Origin: Halospina denitrificans
GTDB taxonomy: Bacteria; Pseudomonadota; Gammaproteobacteria; Pseudomonadales; Oleiphilaceae
Length of the DNA stretch: 64,000 nucleotides
Direction: 5' to 3'
Assembly: GCF_004364635.1 (NCBI RefSeq)
Contig: NZ_SOAX01000002.1
Span: 663,519-727,518, forward strand
A program made the translations under genes and the position numbers. This document shows, piece by piece, positions 8,666 to 17,841 of this stretch (its first letter is position 1; the number at the start of each line of letters is the position of its first letter). Below the pieces are notes generated by a model. It ran no database searches and was not told the DNA's origin. It saw only the letters and a list, made by a program, of their open reading frames with translations.

Positions 8666-11338
8666 TCAGCTGAACGCCGGATTGGGTTTGTTGCGGTCGA
8701 TGTTGTACCGGCGCATGGCATCAAGCACCTGCTTCTTGTCCACTTCGCCTTCCTCGGCCAGCGCATTGAGGGCGGCGACAACCACGTGGTAGCGATCCAC
8801 CTCGAAGAAGGCGCGCAGTTGCTCGCGGGTATCACTGCGACCAAAGCCGTCGGTGCCGAGCACATGATAAGCGGCTGGCACGAAGGAACGGATCTGGTCC
8901 GCCTGGAGACGGATGTAGTCGGTTGAGGCCACGACCGGTCCCTGGGCCTTCGCCAGAGAATCGTGCACCCAGGAGGTCTTGGGTTTCTCATCCGGATGAA
9001 GCCGATTCCAGCGTGCGATGTGATTCCCGTTCCGGGCGAGCTCGCCAAAGCTGGTGACGCTCCACACATCCGACCCCACCTTGAAGTCATCCTTGAGCAG
9101 TTCCGCAGCCGCACGCACCTCATTGAGGATGGCGCCGCTGCCCAGCAACTGTACCCGGGGCGTTTTTGTCTTCGCCTTACCTGAAACATTAATGGATTCA
9201 AGCTGATACATGCCCTGAATGATGCCTTCCTCGGCCCCCTTGGGCATGGCCGGGTGATGGTAGTTCTCGTTCAGCAGCGTGATGTAGTAGTGGACGTTCT
9301 GGTTTTCCTCGTACATCCGGCGCATGCCGTCCTGGATGATCACCGCCACCTCGTAGCTGAAGGCGGGGTCATAGGTCAGGCAGTTGGGCACCACGTTATG
9401 CAGGACCAGGCTGTGGCCGTCCTGGTGCTGGAGTCCCTCGCCGTTGAGGGTGGTCCGGCCGGAGGTGCCGCCGAGCAAAAAGCCGCGCGCACGCATGTCG
9501 CCGGCGGCCCAGCAGAGGTCGCCCACCCGCTGATAGCCGAACATGGAGTAGAAAATGTAGAACGGGATCAGTGGGTAATCATGGTTGCTGTAGGAGGTGG
9601 CGGCGGCCATCCAGGCGGACATGGCACCGGCCTCGTTGATCCCTTCCTGCAGGATCTGGCCCTTCTTGTCCTCCCGGTAATACATGATCTGGTCCCGGTC
9701 CTGGGGCGTGTACTGCTGCCCTTCCGAGGTGTAAATGGCCATCTGGCGGAACAGCCCCTCCATGCCAAAGGTCCTGGCCTCGTCGGGCACGATGGGCACT
9801 ACCCGTTGCCCGACTCGCTTGTCCTTGACCATGATGGTGAGCATGCGCACATAGGCCATGGTGGTGGACATCTCCCGGTCCCCGGAGCCCTCAAGCAGCT
9901 TGTCGAAAGCCTTCAGTTCGGGAATCTTCAGCGGCTGCGCATCGCGCCGACGGCTGGGCATCCGCCCGCCCAGTTCCCGGCGGCGCTTCTGCATGTACTC
10001 CATTTCCGGGCTGTCCAGGGCCGGGCGGTAATACGGCAGGTTCTCGAGTTCATCATCGTTCACCGGAACGCCAAAGCGGTCCCGGAAGGCCTTGAGGGTT
10101 TCCTTGTCCAGCTTCTTGAGCTGGTGGGCCGTGTTCTGGGCCTCGCCGGCCTTGCCGAACCCATAGCCCTTGATGGTATGGGCGAGGATGACCGTGGGCT
10201 GGCCCTTGTGATGCACCGCCTGATGATAGGCGGCGTACACCTTGAAGGGATCATGCCCGCCGCGGTTGAGCTGGCTGATGTCCTCGTCCGTCAGATCCTT
10301 CGCCAGTTCCTGGAGTTCCGGTGACTGACCAAAGAAGTGCTTGCGCGTATAGGCCGCACCCTGGCTCTTGAAATTCTGCAGGTCGCCGTCGCAGGCCTGG
10401 TCCATGACGTCCTGCATGACGCCATTGGTGTCTTTCTCGAACAGCGAATCCCAGTTGCGCCCCCAGACCACCTTCAGCACGTTCCAACCGGCTCCGCGGA
10501 AGATGCCTTCCAGCTCCTGGATGATCTTGCCATTGCCGCGCACCGGCCCATCCAGGCGCTGCAGGTTGCAGTTGACCACGAATATGAGGTTGTCCAGGTT
10601 CTCGCGCCCGGCCAGCCCGATCGCGCCCAGGCTCTCGGGCTCGTCACATTCGCCATCGCCCAGGAAACACCAGACCTTGCGGTCCGCCTTCTCGATAAGT
10701 TCGCGGCCGTGCAGGTACTTCATGATGTGGGCCTGGTAGATCGCCTGGATGGGACCCAGGCCCATGGAAACAGTCGGGAACTGCCAGTAGTCCGGCATCA
10801 GCCAGGGATGGGGGTAGGACGACAGGCCGTTGCCCTCACCGCCCACATCCTGGCGGTAGTGATCCAGGTGCTCTTCATCAAAACGCCGCTCAAGGTAGGA
10901 GCGCGCATAAATGCCCGGAGAGGCGTGCCCCTGGAAATAGACCAGGTCCGCCTCCCGCTTCTCGTCACCACCGTGGAAAAAGTAATTGAAGCCAATGTCG
11001 TAAAGGGTTGCCGCGGAGGAAAAGGTGGAGATGTGCCCACCCAGGTCGCCCGGCTTCATGTTCGCACGCAATACCATGACCAGCGCGTTCCACCGCACCA
11101 GCGAACGGATGCGGCGTTCCATGAACATATCGCCGGGCATTCGGGCTTCATCAGTATGGTGGATGGTATTGCGGAAGGGCGTGGTAATGGCGTAGGGCAT
11201 GGGGGTGCCGGCGCGACTTGCTCGATCCGAGAGTTTGCCCAGCAGATACTCGGCCCGTTCCACCCCCTCGTACTGAATTACGGATTCCAGTGCGTCGAGC
11301 CATTCCCGGGTTTCAACCGGATCATCATCCTGACTCAT
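8666..11338 (-). CDS. aceE: Pyruvate dehydrogenase E1 component (homodimeric type)
   Basis: The thiamine-diphosphate enzyme that decarboxylates pyruvate and acetylates the E2 lipoyl group. At 890 residues it has the length of the homodimeric AceE family. Visible landmarks are the ThDP-binding segment LGDGECDEPESLGAIGLA leading to VVNCNLQRLDGPVRGNGK, and the GTSGRTTLNGEGLQHQDGHS loop that holds active-site histidines. It is the first gene of aceE-aceF-pykA. An AGGAGG-type site precedes the ATG. About 220 bases of divergent upstream DNA separate it from an exported-protein gene. Confidence 0.96.
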   Translation of the reverse strand: MSQDDDPVETREWLDALESVIQYEGVERAEYLLGKLSDRASRAGTPMPYAITTPFRNTIHHTDEARMPGDMFMERRIRSLVRWNALVMVLRANMKPGDLGGHISTFSSAATLYDIGFNYFFHGGDEKREADLVYFQGHASPGIYARSYLERRFDEEHLDHYRQDVGGEGNGLSSYPHPWLMPDYWQFPTVSMGLGPIQAIYQAHIMKYLHGRELIEKADRKVWCFLGDGECDEPESLGAIGLAGRENLDNLIFVVNCNLQRLDGPVRGNGKIIQELEGIFRGAGWNVLKVVWGRNWDSLFEKDTNGVMQDVMDQACDGDLQNFKSQGAAYTRKHFFGQSPELQELAKDLTDEDISQLNRGGHDPFKVYAAYHQAVHHKGQPTVILAHTIKGYGFGKAGEAQNTAHQLKKLDKETLKAFRDRFGVPVNDDELENLPYYRPALDSPEMEYMQKRRRELGGRMPSRRRDAQPLKIPELKAFDKLLEGSGDREMSTTMAYVRMLTIMVKDKRVGQRVVPIVPDEARTFGMEGLFRQMAIYTSEGQQYTPQDRDQIMYYREDKKGQILQEGINEAGAMSAWMAAATSYSNHDYPLIPFYIFYSMFGYQRVGDLCWAAGDMRARGFLLGGTSGRTTLNGEGLQHQDGHSLVLHNVVPNCLTYDPAFSYEVAVIIQDGMRRMYEENQNVHYYITLLNENYHHPAMPKGAEEGIIQGMYQLESINVSGKAKTKTPRVQLLGSGAILNEVRAAAELLKDDFKVGSDVWSVTSFGELARNGNHIARWNRLHPDEKPKTSWVHDSLAKAQGPVVASTDYIRLQADQIRSFVPAAYHVLGTDGFGRSDTREQLRAFFEVDRYHVVVAALNALAEEGEVDKKQVLDAMRRYNIDRNKPNPAFS

Positions 11339-11452
11339 CAGGCCTTTCCTCCTGCGACGTTATTGGTATGGAGACACCAGTGTAAGCATAGATCATGGCA
11401 GAAAACATGCGCGCATGTCGTCACAATTCAGAAGATCATCACTGGTTATTGT

Positions 11453-11480
11453 TTGACCGGATTTAACAAAAGGTTACAAT
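11453..11480 (+). promoter_or_regulatory. Sigma-70 promoter of the exported-protein gene
   Basis: TTGACC (11453-11458) and TACAAT (11475-11480) are 16 bases apart, 80 bases before the ATG at 11560, in an AT-rich patch. Good matches at both boxes. Confidence 0.6.
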
Positions 11481-11559
11481 AAAGAAATGTCGTAGGAAAT
11501 GGAGTCAAAGCGGGCGGTTTTCGGCTCCCATTCACTGAAATCACACGAGGTTATCCGCC

Positions 11560-12135
11560 ATGAAAATCCAGGGACCCATACTACTGGCATTGGCTGCACT
11601 GCTTGCCCAGCCAGTCATGGCGGTTGAGATGATGAATGATTCGGATATGGGCGGCGTCCATATCGAGTCCGGCAATGTCCTGAACATTGTCGGCCCCACG
11701 GCGGCCGGTGGTGATGAGCCGCCGATCCAGCAGACGTCCGGTACCCAGAGTAGCCTGACCATGGCACTTAACCTGCGGAACGCGGATAGCAACCGCCCGG
11801 AAGAGGATAATATCCGTCGCGATCGGAATATCCTCTCGCTGGTCTTCCCGCAGTTGACCCTGGAGGTTCCCGCCCAGCGCCGCGTACCAAGCCCTAACAG
11901 TGAAGGCAGCACCAGCTTCGTGATCCTGCCCGGCCAGCAGCTTATCCAAAGCACGCCGGTTATGATCGATAACCGGCCGGCCCTGCGCCTCTCCATCGAT
12001 ACCCGCATTGAACAGCTGGAATGGGACAATGTCCGGTTTCCCCAGCAGGTGGTATTTGATAATGGCAACACCACCATTATGCGCGGTTTCAACTTCCAGG
12101 CCCGGGGCCTGCTCAGGGAAGCAGCCGGTAACTAG
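11560..12135 (+). CDS. Exported protein of unknown function
   Basis: The 191 residues begin with a Sec signal peptide (hydrophobic residues 6-17, likely cleaved after PVMA at about residue 21). The mature N-terminus has a MNDSDMGGVHIESG motif, like the D-x-x-M/L-x-x-V segment near the N-termini of several exported proteins of Pseudomonas relatives, followed by regions that look beta-rich. No catalytic motif is visible. The stop overlaps the stop of the convergent downstream gene by 4 bases. The promoter 80 bases upstream suggests single-gene expression. Confidence 0.7.
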   Translation: MKIQGPILLALAALLAQPVMAVEMMNDSDMGGVHIESGNVLNIVGPTAAGGDEPPIQQTSGTQSSLTMALNLRNADSNRPEEDNIRRDRNILSLVFPQLTLEVPAQRRVPSPNSEGSTSFVILPGQQLIQSTPVMIDNRPALRLSIDTRIEQLEWDNVRFPQQVVFDNGNTTIMRGFNFQARGLLREAAGN

Positions 12136-12635
12136 AGCAGCCCCCGCAACAGCAGCCCGGACCATAGCAGGGCCAGGAGCACGGGAAAGAGCCTGAGCAC
12201 CCAAACCGTTGGTGAGACCCGCGCAAAACGCGGGTTGATAGCCTGAAGGTGGGGCGGAAGATTCACGACGGCCTCTCCGCCGTGTGCTCCCAAACTCTCC
12301 TCAAGCGCGACCAGGGCTGCCTTTCGATTCTGCAGGTAAAGGGTTCCGAACCAGATCGCCACACCAAAGGCGAGTGCGACCATAATCCCGAGCGTGCCCT
12401 GAATCAGGAAAACGGTATTCAGACCAATACGGCCGACGTCGCCAACCCCATTCTCGAGCACAAACCCGGTTACCGCGCCCAGCCCCACGTTGATGTAGAG
12501 CAGGTGGTGGAGTTTCTGCCAGTTGAGCTGGTCTTCATGGAGATAAAGACTGGCCGCGATATAGAACTGGTGAATGAGTATATCCACCCGGTCATCTTCA
12601 ACATTGCGCCGCTGAACCGGCGGGGTTACGTCCAT
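12132..12635 (-). CDS. Membrane protein of unknown function, three predicted helices
   Basis: The 167-residue product has two central hydrophobic segments (about residues 46-62 and 75-100) and a C-terminal one (about 145-165). An amphipathic N-terminal part contains HQFYIAASLYLHEDQLNWQKLHHLLYIN, interrupted only by its own helix boundaries. An AGAGG site precedes the ATG. It starts 9 bases after the stop of the acetyltransferase gene, so the two are probably co-transcribed. I do not recognise the family; the layout recalls small oligomeric membrane proteins, but I would not name one. Confidence 0.65.
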   Translation of the reverse strand: MDVTPPVQRRNVEDDRVDILIHQFYIAASLYLHEDQLNWQKLHHLLYINVGLGAVTGFVLENGVGDVGRIGLNTVFLIQGTLGIMVALAFGVAIWFGTLYLQNRKAALVALEESLGAHGGEAVVNLPPHLQAINPRFARVSPTVWVLRLFPVLLALLWSGLLLRGLL

Positions 12636-12644
12636 AACGGCCTC

Positions 12645-13163
12645 TCAGTCACGGCCCCAGATGCCCCTGATACGGCCATCGGGCGCCTGGATTTCGTAGC
12701 ACTTGTGAAATCCATGGTGTTCATGGAAATGGATGGAGCGCGTGTTTTCCGGCTCCAGGACCACGGCAGCATACTGGGCCAGACCGGGGAATGCCCGGGT
12801 CGCATGCTCGTAGAGACGGCCGGCCGAGCCCCTGAGGGGGCTGCCCCTGCGGGCGCAGATCTGCTTGATCAGCAGAAAGGGCCCGGGATGGAAATCGCGG
12901 ATGGAGAGGCTCACGGAATCGTTCGGACAGATCCGGTCATCGGTGTATGCAAGGATGAACGCCTCGATCCGGCCATCGCTCTCAAGCACGAAAAAACCAT
13001 TGGCGACCTGCACAAAGCAGCGGTATTCCGCTGGCGTGAAATTGGAGACAAGAAACCCTTTTTCGGCCGCCTCGCTGGGTGAGAGATCCTGCAGGACCCA
13101 GTCTTCCGCGAGGCTGTGAACCGGTGCCACATCCTCGCTTATCGCGGCTCGAATTTCTGACAT
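12645..13163 (-). CDS. GNAT-family N-acetyltransferase
   Basis: The 172-residue product shows the GNAT acetyl-CoA fold. Its C-terminal part contains PENTRSIHFHEHHGFHKC, matching the N-x-x-S-x-x-x-H/Y-x-x-x-G-F pattern of motif B, preceded by a strand ending AAVVLEPE. The substrate is unknown. The ATG at 13163 (MSEIRAAI) is chosen because a longer in-frame reading would run back into the hydrolase gene and has no family-like sequence. The Shine-Dalgarno is weak. It is followed within 9 bases by a membrane-protein gene. Confidence 0.75.
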   Translation of the reverse strand: MSEIRAAISEDVAPVHSLAEDWVLQDLSPSEAAEKGFLVSNFTPAEYRCFVQVANGFFVLESDGRIEAFILAYTDDRICPNDSVSLSIRDFHPGPFLLIKQICARRGSPLRGSAGRLYEHATRAFPGLAQYAAVVLEPENTRSIHFHEHHGFHKCYEIQAPDGRIRGIWGRD

Positions 13164-13242
13164 TGCTGCGGACCATAACGGGAGTGAATCCGAAGCATAG
13201 CCAAAACCCGGTCCATTCGCACCCCGGGACCTCCTCATCAGA

Positions 13243-14079
13243 TTAAAGGGAGCAGTCATTCTCCATGAAATCCAGCAGACGCTGGCGAACATCCCCGGAA
13301 CGGGTGCTCTGGATATGCCCCCCCTTGAGCCGCTGGAAGGTTTTAGGCGCTTCGGCAGCCTCAAAAAGCGCACGCCCGTGCTCAAAGGGAATCACCTGAT
13401 CCTCTTCGCTGTGCATCACCAGCAGGGGCCGCGGTGAAATGCCGGCAACCCGATCAAGAGGCCGCCCCTCATCCGGCATCAAGGGCGCCACAACAAAACT
13501 GAACGGCCAGAGAAGCCAGCTCTGGCGCATGATATCCCGCGTGATGTCCTGATAGCCGGTAAAGGGCGCCTCAAGGATGACGCAATCGGCCTTGCCCTGA
13601 TTCGAATCCCGCCCGACAACGCCGGCTGTCAGGGAAGCCCCGAGACTCTGGCCGAAAACGACCAGTGGCGGCTCAACGCGCCCGGACGCATAGAGCCAGT
13701 CGAGCCCCAGCTGCACATCCTCCTGGACCTCCGGCAGGGAAGCTTCGCCCTCCGAAAGACCATAGCCACGGTAGTCCAGGAGCAGGACCTGGTAACCCTG
13801 CTCTGGCAGCCAGGCCACATTCATAAGGTGCGTACTGATGTTCTGGGCATTGCCGTGGAGGTGATAGACGGTGCCCCTGACCTCATCGGTAGCCGACGGA
13901 AGCCACCACCCATGGAGGCGCAATCCGCTCGGGTGAATCAGTACAACATCCTCGTAGGCCAACCCCTGACGCGTGGGGTTCTGGACCCAGTCACTCATGG
14001 GATAGAAGAAAAGGCCGCTGCAACCGCCCAGAGGGAGCAGTAATGCAGCTATAACACTCAATCGAAGTAGTAACGCCAT
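13243..14079 (-). CDS. Alpha/beta-hydrolase lipoprotein
   Basis: The 278 residues start with a lipoprotein signal (LPLGGC, lipidated Cys20), placing the enzyme at the inner face of an envelope membrane. An alpha/beta-hydrolase fold follows: an oxyanion-side HGNAQN segment, the nucleophile elbow FGQSLGAS, an acidic residue in HSEEDQVIP and a catalytic histidine in LKGGHIQS. The family resembles YfhR/BEM46-like serine hydrolases; the substrate is unknown. Its start overlaps the 3' end of the DUF4105 gene by 22 bases, indicating coupled translation. Confidence 0.8.
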   Translation of the reverse strand: MALLLRLSVIAALLLPLGGCSGLFFYPMSDWVQNPTRQGLAYEDVVLIHPSGLRLHGWWLPSATDEVRGTVYHLHGNAQNISTHLMNVAWLPEQGYQVLLLDYRGYGLSEGEASLPEVQEDVQLGLDWLYASGRVEPPLVVFGQSLGASLTAGVVGRDSNQGKADCVILEAPFTGYQDITRDIMRQSWLLWPFSFVVAPLMPDEGRPLDRVAGISPRPLLVMHSEEDQVIPFEHGRALFEAAEAPKTFQRLKGGHIQSTRSGDVRQRLLDFMENDCSL

Positions 14080-15884
14080 GACAGACTGAACTCCGTTTCC
14101 GCCCGCTCACGGCCACCCTCGCGCTCAATGCTGGCACGAATCGCGTGGTCCGACCCCAGGGGCAGGTTCAGGGTTGCTGATGCCGTGAAACTGACATCAT
14201 CGTTCTGGTAATAGAGGCCTTCGGCATCCAGCCCGGCCTGGAAAGCTCCGGCATACCAGAGTATACCGGTTTTGGCCCCCGCCGCCGTGGAGACGAACGG
14301 GTCATGCGCACTGTTGTTTTCCGCTCGCCCCGTGGCGTAAGCGTAGGGCATCACCGGACCCAGCGCCCAGCTGAGTCCTCCACCGCCCTGAACCTGCCGT
14401 GTCAGGTGTCGCTTGTTGCCGATAAAACGCCTGTCCAGTCCGACGTTCACAAACCAGGATACCGGCTTGCGGAACTGGTTGCGGGGCGCGAGAGAGCGGA
14501 CATTCACCACGTCCAGGCGTTCCAGTGCCAGGTCATCCGATTCCGCTTTCCGTACCTGCAGATTGAAGGCCTCGATGGTCGCTCCCTTTAGAAAGCCCGC
14601 AGGCGCATCCAGCCAGTCATGGTAGGAAAGGCGAGCCTGGAATTCTCCGAAACCGGACTCACCCATAGTGCCGCCGGTGGCCGCAATCATCTTGGTGCCG
14701 TGGCCTTTTTTCGGCGAAACCGGTCGTTCCGGCTCAATTTCCTTAACAGAGGGGGTTCTGTTCACGAGTCGCAGCAGCGCCAGGGAACGCGCGGCGACGT
14801 CCTGCGTGCGCTCCCCTTCGCGGTTGTTAAGCCGAAGGTACGCATAGGCGGTTCTCGCCACCAGGTGACGCCTCTTGGGAGCCAGCGCCTGGAATGCCTC
14901 GGTTTCGGAAACCCTTTCCTCCTGCGACAACCCCAGGGCCAGATCCTTCTCAACCTCGCTCAACCGCTGGATCAGTGCGTCCAATTCCTTCGCCTTGGAA
15001 GGCCGATACTTGCTGCTTTCGATAAACCCGGACTCGTCCAAAGCCCGGACCGTGTTAACCGGTATTTCCGCAATCCGGAAACTGTCCATCAGATCGGATT
15101 CCGGGCGGGTCAGCGCGATCAACTCAAGCAGGCGGAATGAACAGTTTTCGTCCAGGAAAAGGTAATCAAACCGGATATCCTGCAGCTCCCAGAGGTGGGC
15201 CACGAGCCATTCACGCTCGCTTTCATTGAGATTCAGCTGATACTCCCACATATCCCGATTCTCAAGATGCGCGTAATCACGGATCTTGTTCATGTAGGGG
15301 ACGTTGCTGAAATAGCCGGGGTAACCCCCAACCAGGCCCTTATAGATATAAAGGATCGAGTTCTCTTCGCCGCCAACCGTGGCACCGAAATTGATGGCCC
15401 GGGACAGCCAGACCCCGTCCTCGTCATTGCCACGGTCGAGGCGCAGCAGGGTGTGACCGAACATAGACGACGGACTGTTCAGATAGGAAGCCGGAAAGAT
15501 CAGCGCGACACGCGCCTGCGGCATCGCCTTGCGCCACTCAACGTAATCCGCGCAATGGGAGAGCCCGCCATCGTCCGTCCAATCAAGTTGCTGACTCAGA
15601 AACCGGTAACGCGCCGGGAAACGGCACCGGGCCTCACTTTCCGGTGGCCTGAGTTGTTCGATATTGGCCTCAAGCTCGGCTTGCGGCTCGGTAGCCCCGT
15701 CTTCATGGAGAAAGAAGTCCGGGTCATCAACGTAGCTGCGCCCCTGGTAACGCCAGGTGGTGCCCTGGTTGATGTGAAGAAGCGCCTTCCAACGCGGGTG
15801 GTCCGCGAGTCCGGATTCGGAGGCCTGCGCGGCAACGGCGGACCCGGCCACCAACAGCGCCAATAGTGTAAAAATGCCTTTCAT
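14058..15884 (-). CDS. Exported DUF4105 (Lnb_N-type) protein
   Basis: About 608 residues with a signal peptide (MKGIFTLLALLVAG, cleavage after SAVA). The middle carries the DUF4105 domain: HCADYVEWRKAMP, then PASYLNSPSSMFGHTLLRLD (conserved SxFGH) and later LDENCSFRLLEL, a His and Cys arrangement like permuted NlpC/P60-type hydrolases. The C-terminal part looks like beta-strands ending in an aromatic residue (SWRYYFD), as in outer-membrane barrels. I start at the ATG at 15884; a TTG 15 bases upstream is possible. It overlaps and probably precedes the lipoprotein hydrolase in one transcript. Confidence 0.78.
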   Translation of the reverse strand: MKGIFTLLALLVAGSAVAAQASESGLADHPRWKALLHINQGTTWRYQGRSYVDDPDFFLHEDGATEPQAELEANIEQLRPPESEARCRFPARYRFLSQQLDWTDDGGLSHCADYVEWRKAMPQARVALIFPASYLNSPSSMFGHTLLRLDRGNDEDGVWLSRAINFGATVGGEENSILYIYKGLVGGYPGYFSNVPYMNKIRDYAHLENRDMWEYQLNLNESEREWLVAHLWELQDIRFDYLFLDENCSFRLLELIALTRPESDLMDSFRIAEIPVNTVRALDESGFIESSKYRPSKAKELDALIQRLSEVEKDLALGLSQEERVSETEAFQALAPKRRHLVARTAYAYLRLNNREGERTQDVAARSLALLRLVNRTPSVKEIEPERPVSPKKGHGTKMIAATGGTMGESGFGEFQARLSYHDWLDAPAGFLKGATIEAFNLQVRKAESDDLALERLDVVNVRSLAPRNQFRKPVSWFVNVGLDRRFIGNKRHLTRQVQGGGGLSWALGPVMPYAYATGRAENNSAHDPFVSTAAGAKTGILWYAGAFQAGLDAEGLYYQNDDVSFTASATLNLPLGSDHAIRASIEREGGRERAETEFSLSWRYYFD

Positions 15885-15949
15885 TGTCTGGAAGCTCAAG
15901 CGGGGAGAAGTCCCGCCCGGAAGCCGGGCGGGACTCGAAAGGAAGCGGA

Positions 15950-16429
15950 TCAGCTGTAGGTTGCCAGCTTCTCGTCACTTTCCATTACATTGCGGATATT
16001 GGTCATGACTTCGTCAGCAGTCACATCTTCTTCGGAAAAGATGGTGTTGAAGTTTTCATGCATGGTCTGCTTGAAATGGCCACGATCCCTGGGCTGGATA
16101 CCCATGGAAACCGTCAGCGCAGTGAGCGCCTCACCGTCACCCACGGCCATATCCTGCGCAACCTCTTCCAGAACACCCTGCTGAGCCAGCATGTTCTTAC
16201 CCTGATACGCAAGCGGTACACTGGTATCGCAACCGTTGGTGCCGGATGTAATGCCAAAGGTCTTGTTGTAGGACGTGCCATTAACAATGGTGGCAACCAA
16301 GTGCACCGGCAAACCACTCTTCCCCTCAAAAACCATGTTGCCCCAGCCACAGCCGGGACCGCCGGGGGCGTTGGCCTGAGCCCCGAAGGAACTACCTATC
16401 AGAGCAACAGCTAACAGCATTTTTCTCAT
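15950..16429 (-). CDS. DUF3015 exported protein, copy 1
   Basis: A 159-residue periplasmic protein with a signal peptide (MRKMLLAVALIGSSFGAQA). The mature part carries the DUF3015 hallmarks: GPGCGWGNM near its start, TSGTNGCDTS with a second cysteine, and a C-terminal acidic FSEEDVTADEVMTNI segment. A GGAG site precedes the ATG at 16429. The function of this family is unknown. It is nearly identical in plan to the next upstream gene, and even the sequence around the start (GGAGATCATCATG) is shared, which points to tandem duplication. Confidence 0.82.
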   Translation of the reverse strand: MRKMLLAVALIGSSFGAQANAPGGPGCGWGNMVFEGKSGLPVHLVATIVNGTSYNKTFGITSGTNGCDTSVPLAYQGKNMLAQQGVLEEVAQDMAVGDGEALTALTVSMGIQPRDRGHFKQTMHENFNTIFSEEDVTADEVMTNIRNVMESDEKLATYS

Positions 16430-16515
16430 GATGATCTCCAATTAATTTGTTGTCTCTCGTGTCCTTGATTCATCGCCTTGGAGCCATGAAACCGGACGGT
16501 CCCGAAAAAAGCCGA

Positions 16516-16995
16516 TCAGCTGTAGGTTGCCAGCGTCTCGTCACTCTTCATTACGCTGCGGATATTGCTCATGACTTCGTCAGCGGTTACATCTTCTTGA
16601 GAGAAGATGCTGCTGAAGTTCTCGTGCATGGTCTGCTTGAAGCGGCCACGGTCTTCCGGCGCAATGCCCATGGAAACCGAAAGCGCTGTCAGCGCCTCAC
16701 CATCACCAACGGCCATATCCTGGGCAACCTCTTCCATGACGCCCTGCTGAGCCAGCATGTTCTCGCCATGGTAAGCAAGAGCACCACTGGTGTCACAGCC
16801 GTTGGTTCCGGATGTCATGCCAAATGTCTTGTTGCCGGATGTGCCATTAACAATAGTGGCAACCAGGTGCACCGGCATTCCGCTTTGACCCTCAAAAACC
16901 ATGTTGCCCCAACCACAACCGGGACCGCCGGGCGCATTGGCCTGAGCCCCGAAAGAAGTGCCGACCAGAGCGAGAGCTAATAGTGTTTTTTTCAT
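16516..16995 (-). CDS. DUF3015 exported protein, copy 2
   Basis: A 159-residue paralog of the neighbouring gene, with the same signal-peptide style (MKKTLLALALVGTSFGAQA), GPGCGWGNMVFEGQSG, TSGTNGCDTSGALAY and the acidic C-terminal repeat-like segment. I choose the ATG at 16995 because of its GGAG site and the signal peptide; the in-frame extension upstream is not protein-like. The two copies are 86 bases apart. DUF3015 is of unknown role; two cysteines in the exported part could form a disulfide. Confidence 0.82.
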   Translation of the reverse strand: MKKTLLALALVGTSFGAQANAPGGPGCGWGNMVFEGQSGMPVHLVATIVNGTSGNKTFGMTSGTNGCDTSGALAYHGENMLAQQGVMEEVAQDMAVGDGEALTALSVSMGIAPEDRGRFKQTMHENFSSIFSQEDVTADEVMSNIRSVMKSDETLATYS

Positions 16996-17388
16996 GATGA
17001 TCTCCAGATTCTGTCTCAAACATCCTTGGTTCATCACCGTGGAACGATAAAGCACGCCACGGCAAAGGCTAAATTCCTTCTCAGAGGGAAGGAATCTACT
17101 GAAACGATAGGAGTTTTGTAACGGTCTGGCAAGCTGAAAGCCCCGAATAGGCAAACATCCCTTCCTTGACCTGAAAAAAGGCCAAAATACAATAACCTGG
17201 CTATTACTATGGGCCGATAGGTTCAAGCCAACCGCTGTACTGAATCAATTTCTGAAAGGGTCAGGCGAGGCTTTCCAGGAAGGCCTGTGTGGACAGCAGG
17301 TCGAAATGAGGGGGTGGGGGGAGGCACTTTCTCCATATGGGCCAGAAGCGTCCTGGCTTCCAGCCCATATCAGCTCTACACCAGGGGA
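16996..17388. other. 393-base gap without a gene, upstream of the DUF3015 pair
   Basis: No convincing ORF. It should hold the DUF3015 promoter on the minus strand, but I could not choose one -10/-35 pair. A short inverted repeat (TTCCTT and AAGGAA) lies at about 17069-17092. Just after the downstream lipoprotein's stop, a hairpin of about 11 bp with two G-T pairs (about 17338-17365) may end its transcript, though it lacks a T run. Confidence 0.4.
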
Positions 17389-17841
17389 TCACTCGATTGA
17401 GTTGATGGTTCCCTTATAGCCTTCCACTTCCACTTTCAGGGTCTTGTAGACCATGTAATCCTGCTTCTCAATACTGTATTGAGGCGCCACGATCACATCG
17501 GCACCCGACTTGGAGATGGCTTGATAGGCCGCCGCGGATTTCGCCTTTGCAACGGGACCACCACCCAGGACGCTCCCCAGAAGTCCACCACCGTTACCGG
17601 AAGCGGCCCCATAGGTGACACCATCAACAAACTGGGTCGGGGCATCGCCAAGCGTGATCACTGAAAACAGCGTCGAAAATTCCGATTTTCCGCTGATCCG
17701 CTCCCCTACTTCCACATCAGCTTCAACGTCAGACTTGATCTGGCCGTCGAGTGACATGGACCCGGAACTCATCCTTGTGGTTGAGCAACCAGACAGGACC
17801 ATTACCGAGGCCAGGGAAAGTGCGATTACACGCTTATCCAT
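17389..17841 (-). CDS. Small lipoprotein of unknown function
   Basis: A 150-residue product with a lipoprotein signal (VMVLSGCS, Cys19). It is glycine-rich in the middle (SGNGGGLLGSVLGGG) and has an AAAYQAISKSGADVIVAPQYSIE segment followed by a basic-acidic strand pattern near the end. The residue after the lipidated Cys is Ser, which favours the outer membrane by the usual sorting rule. GGAG lies before the ATG at 17841. I do not recognise the family, and no neighbour suggests a job. Confidence 0.7.
   Translation of the reverse strand: MDKRVIALSLASVMVLSGCSTTRMSSGSMSLDGQIKSDVEADVEVGERISGKSEFSTLFSVITLGDAPTQFVDGVTYGAASGNGGGLLGSVLGGGPVAKAKSAAAYQAISKSGADVIVAPQYSIEKQDYMVYKTLKVEVEGYKGTINSIE

Noticed and set aside
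13164..13385. Longer N-terminus of the GNAT acetyltransferase
   Set aside because: The extra 74 codons overlap the hydrolase gene and show no family-like sequence; the ATG at 13163 fits the fold.
16996..17226. Longer N-terminus of the second DUF3015 protein
   Set aside because: It would bury the signal peptide; the ATG at 16995 has a proper ribosome site shared with copy 1.
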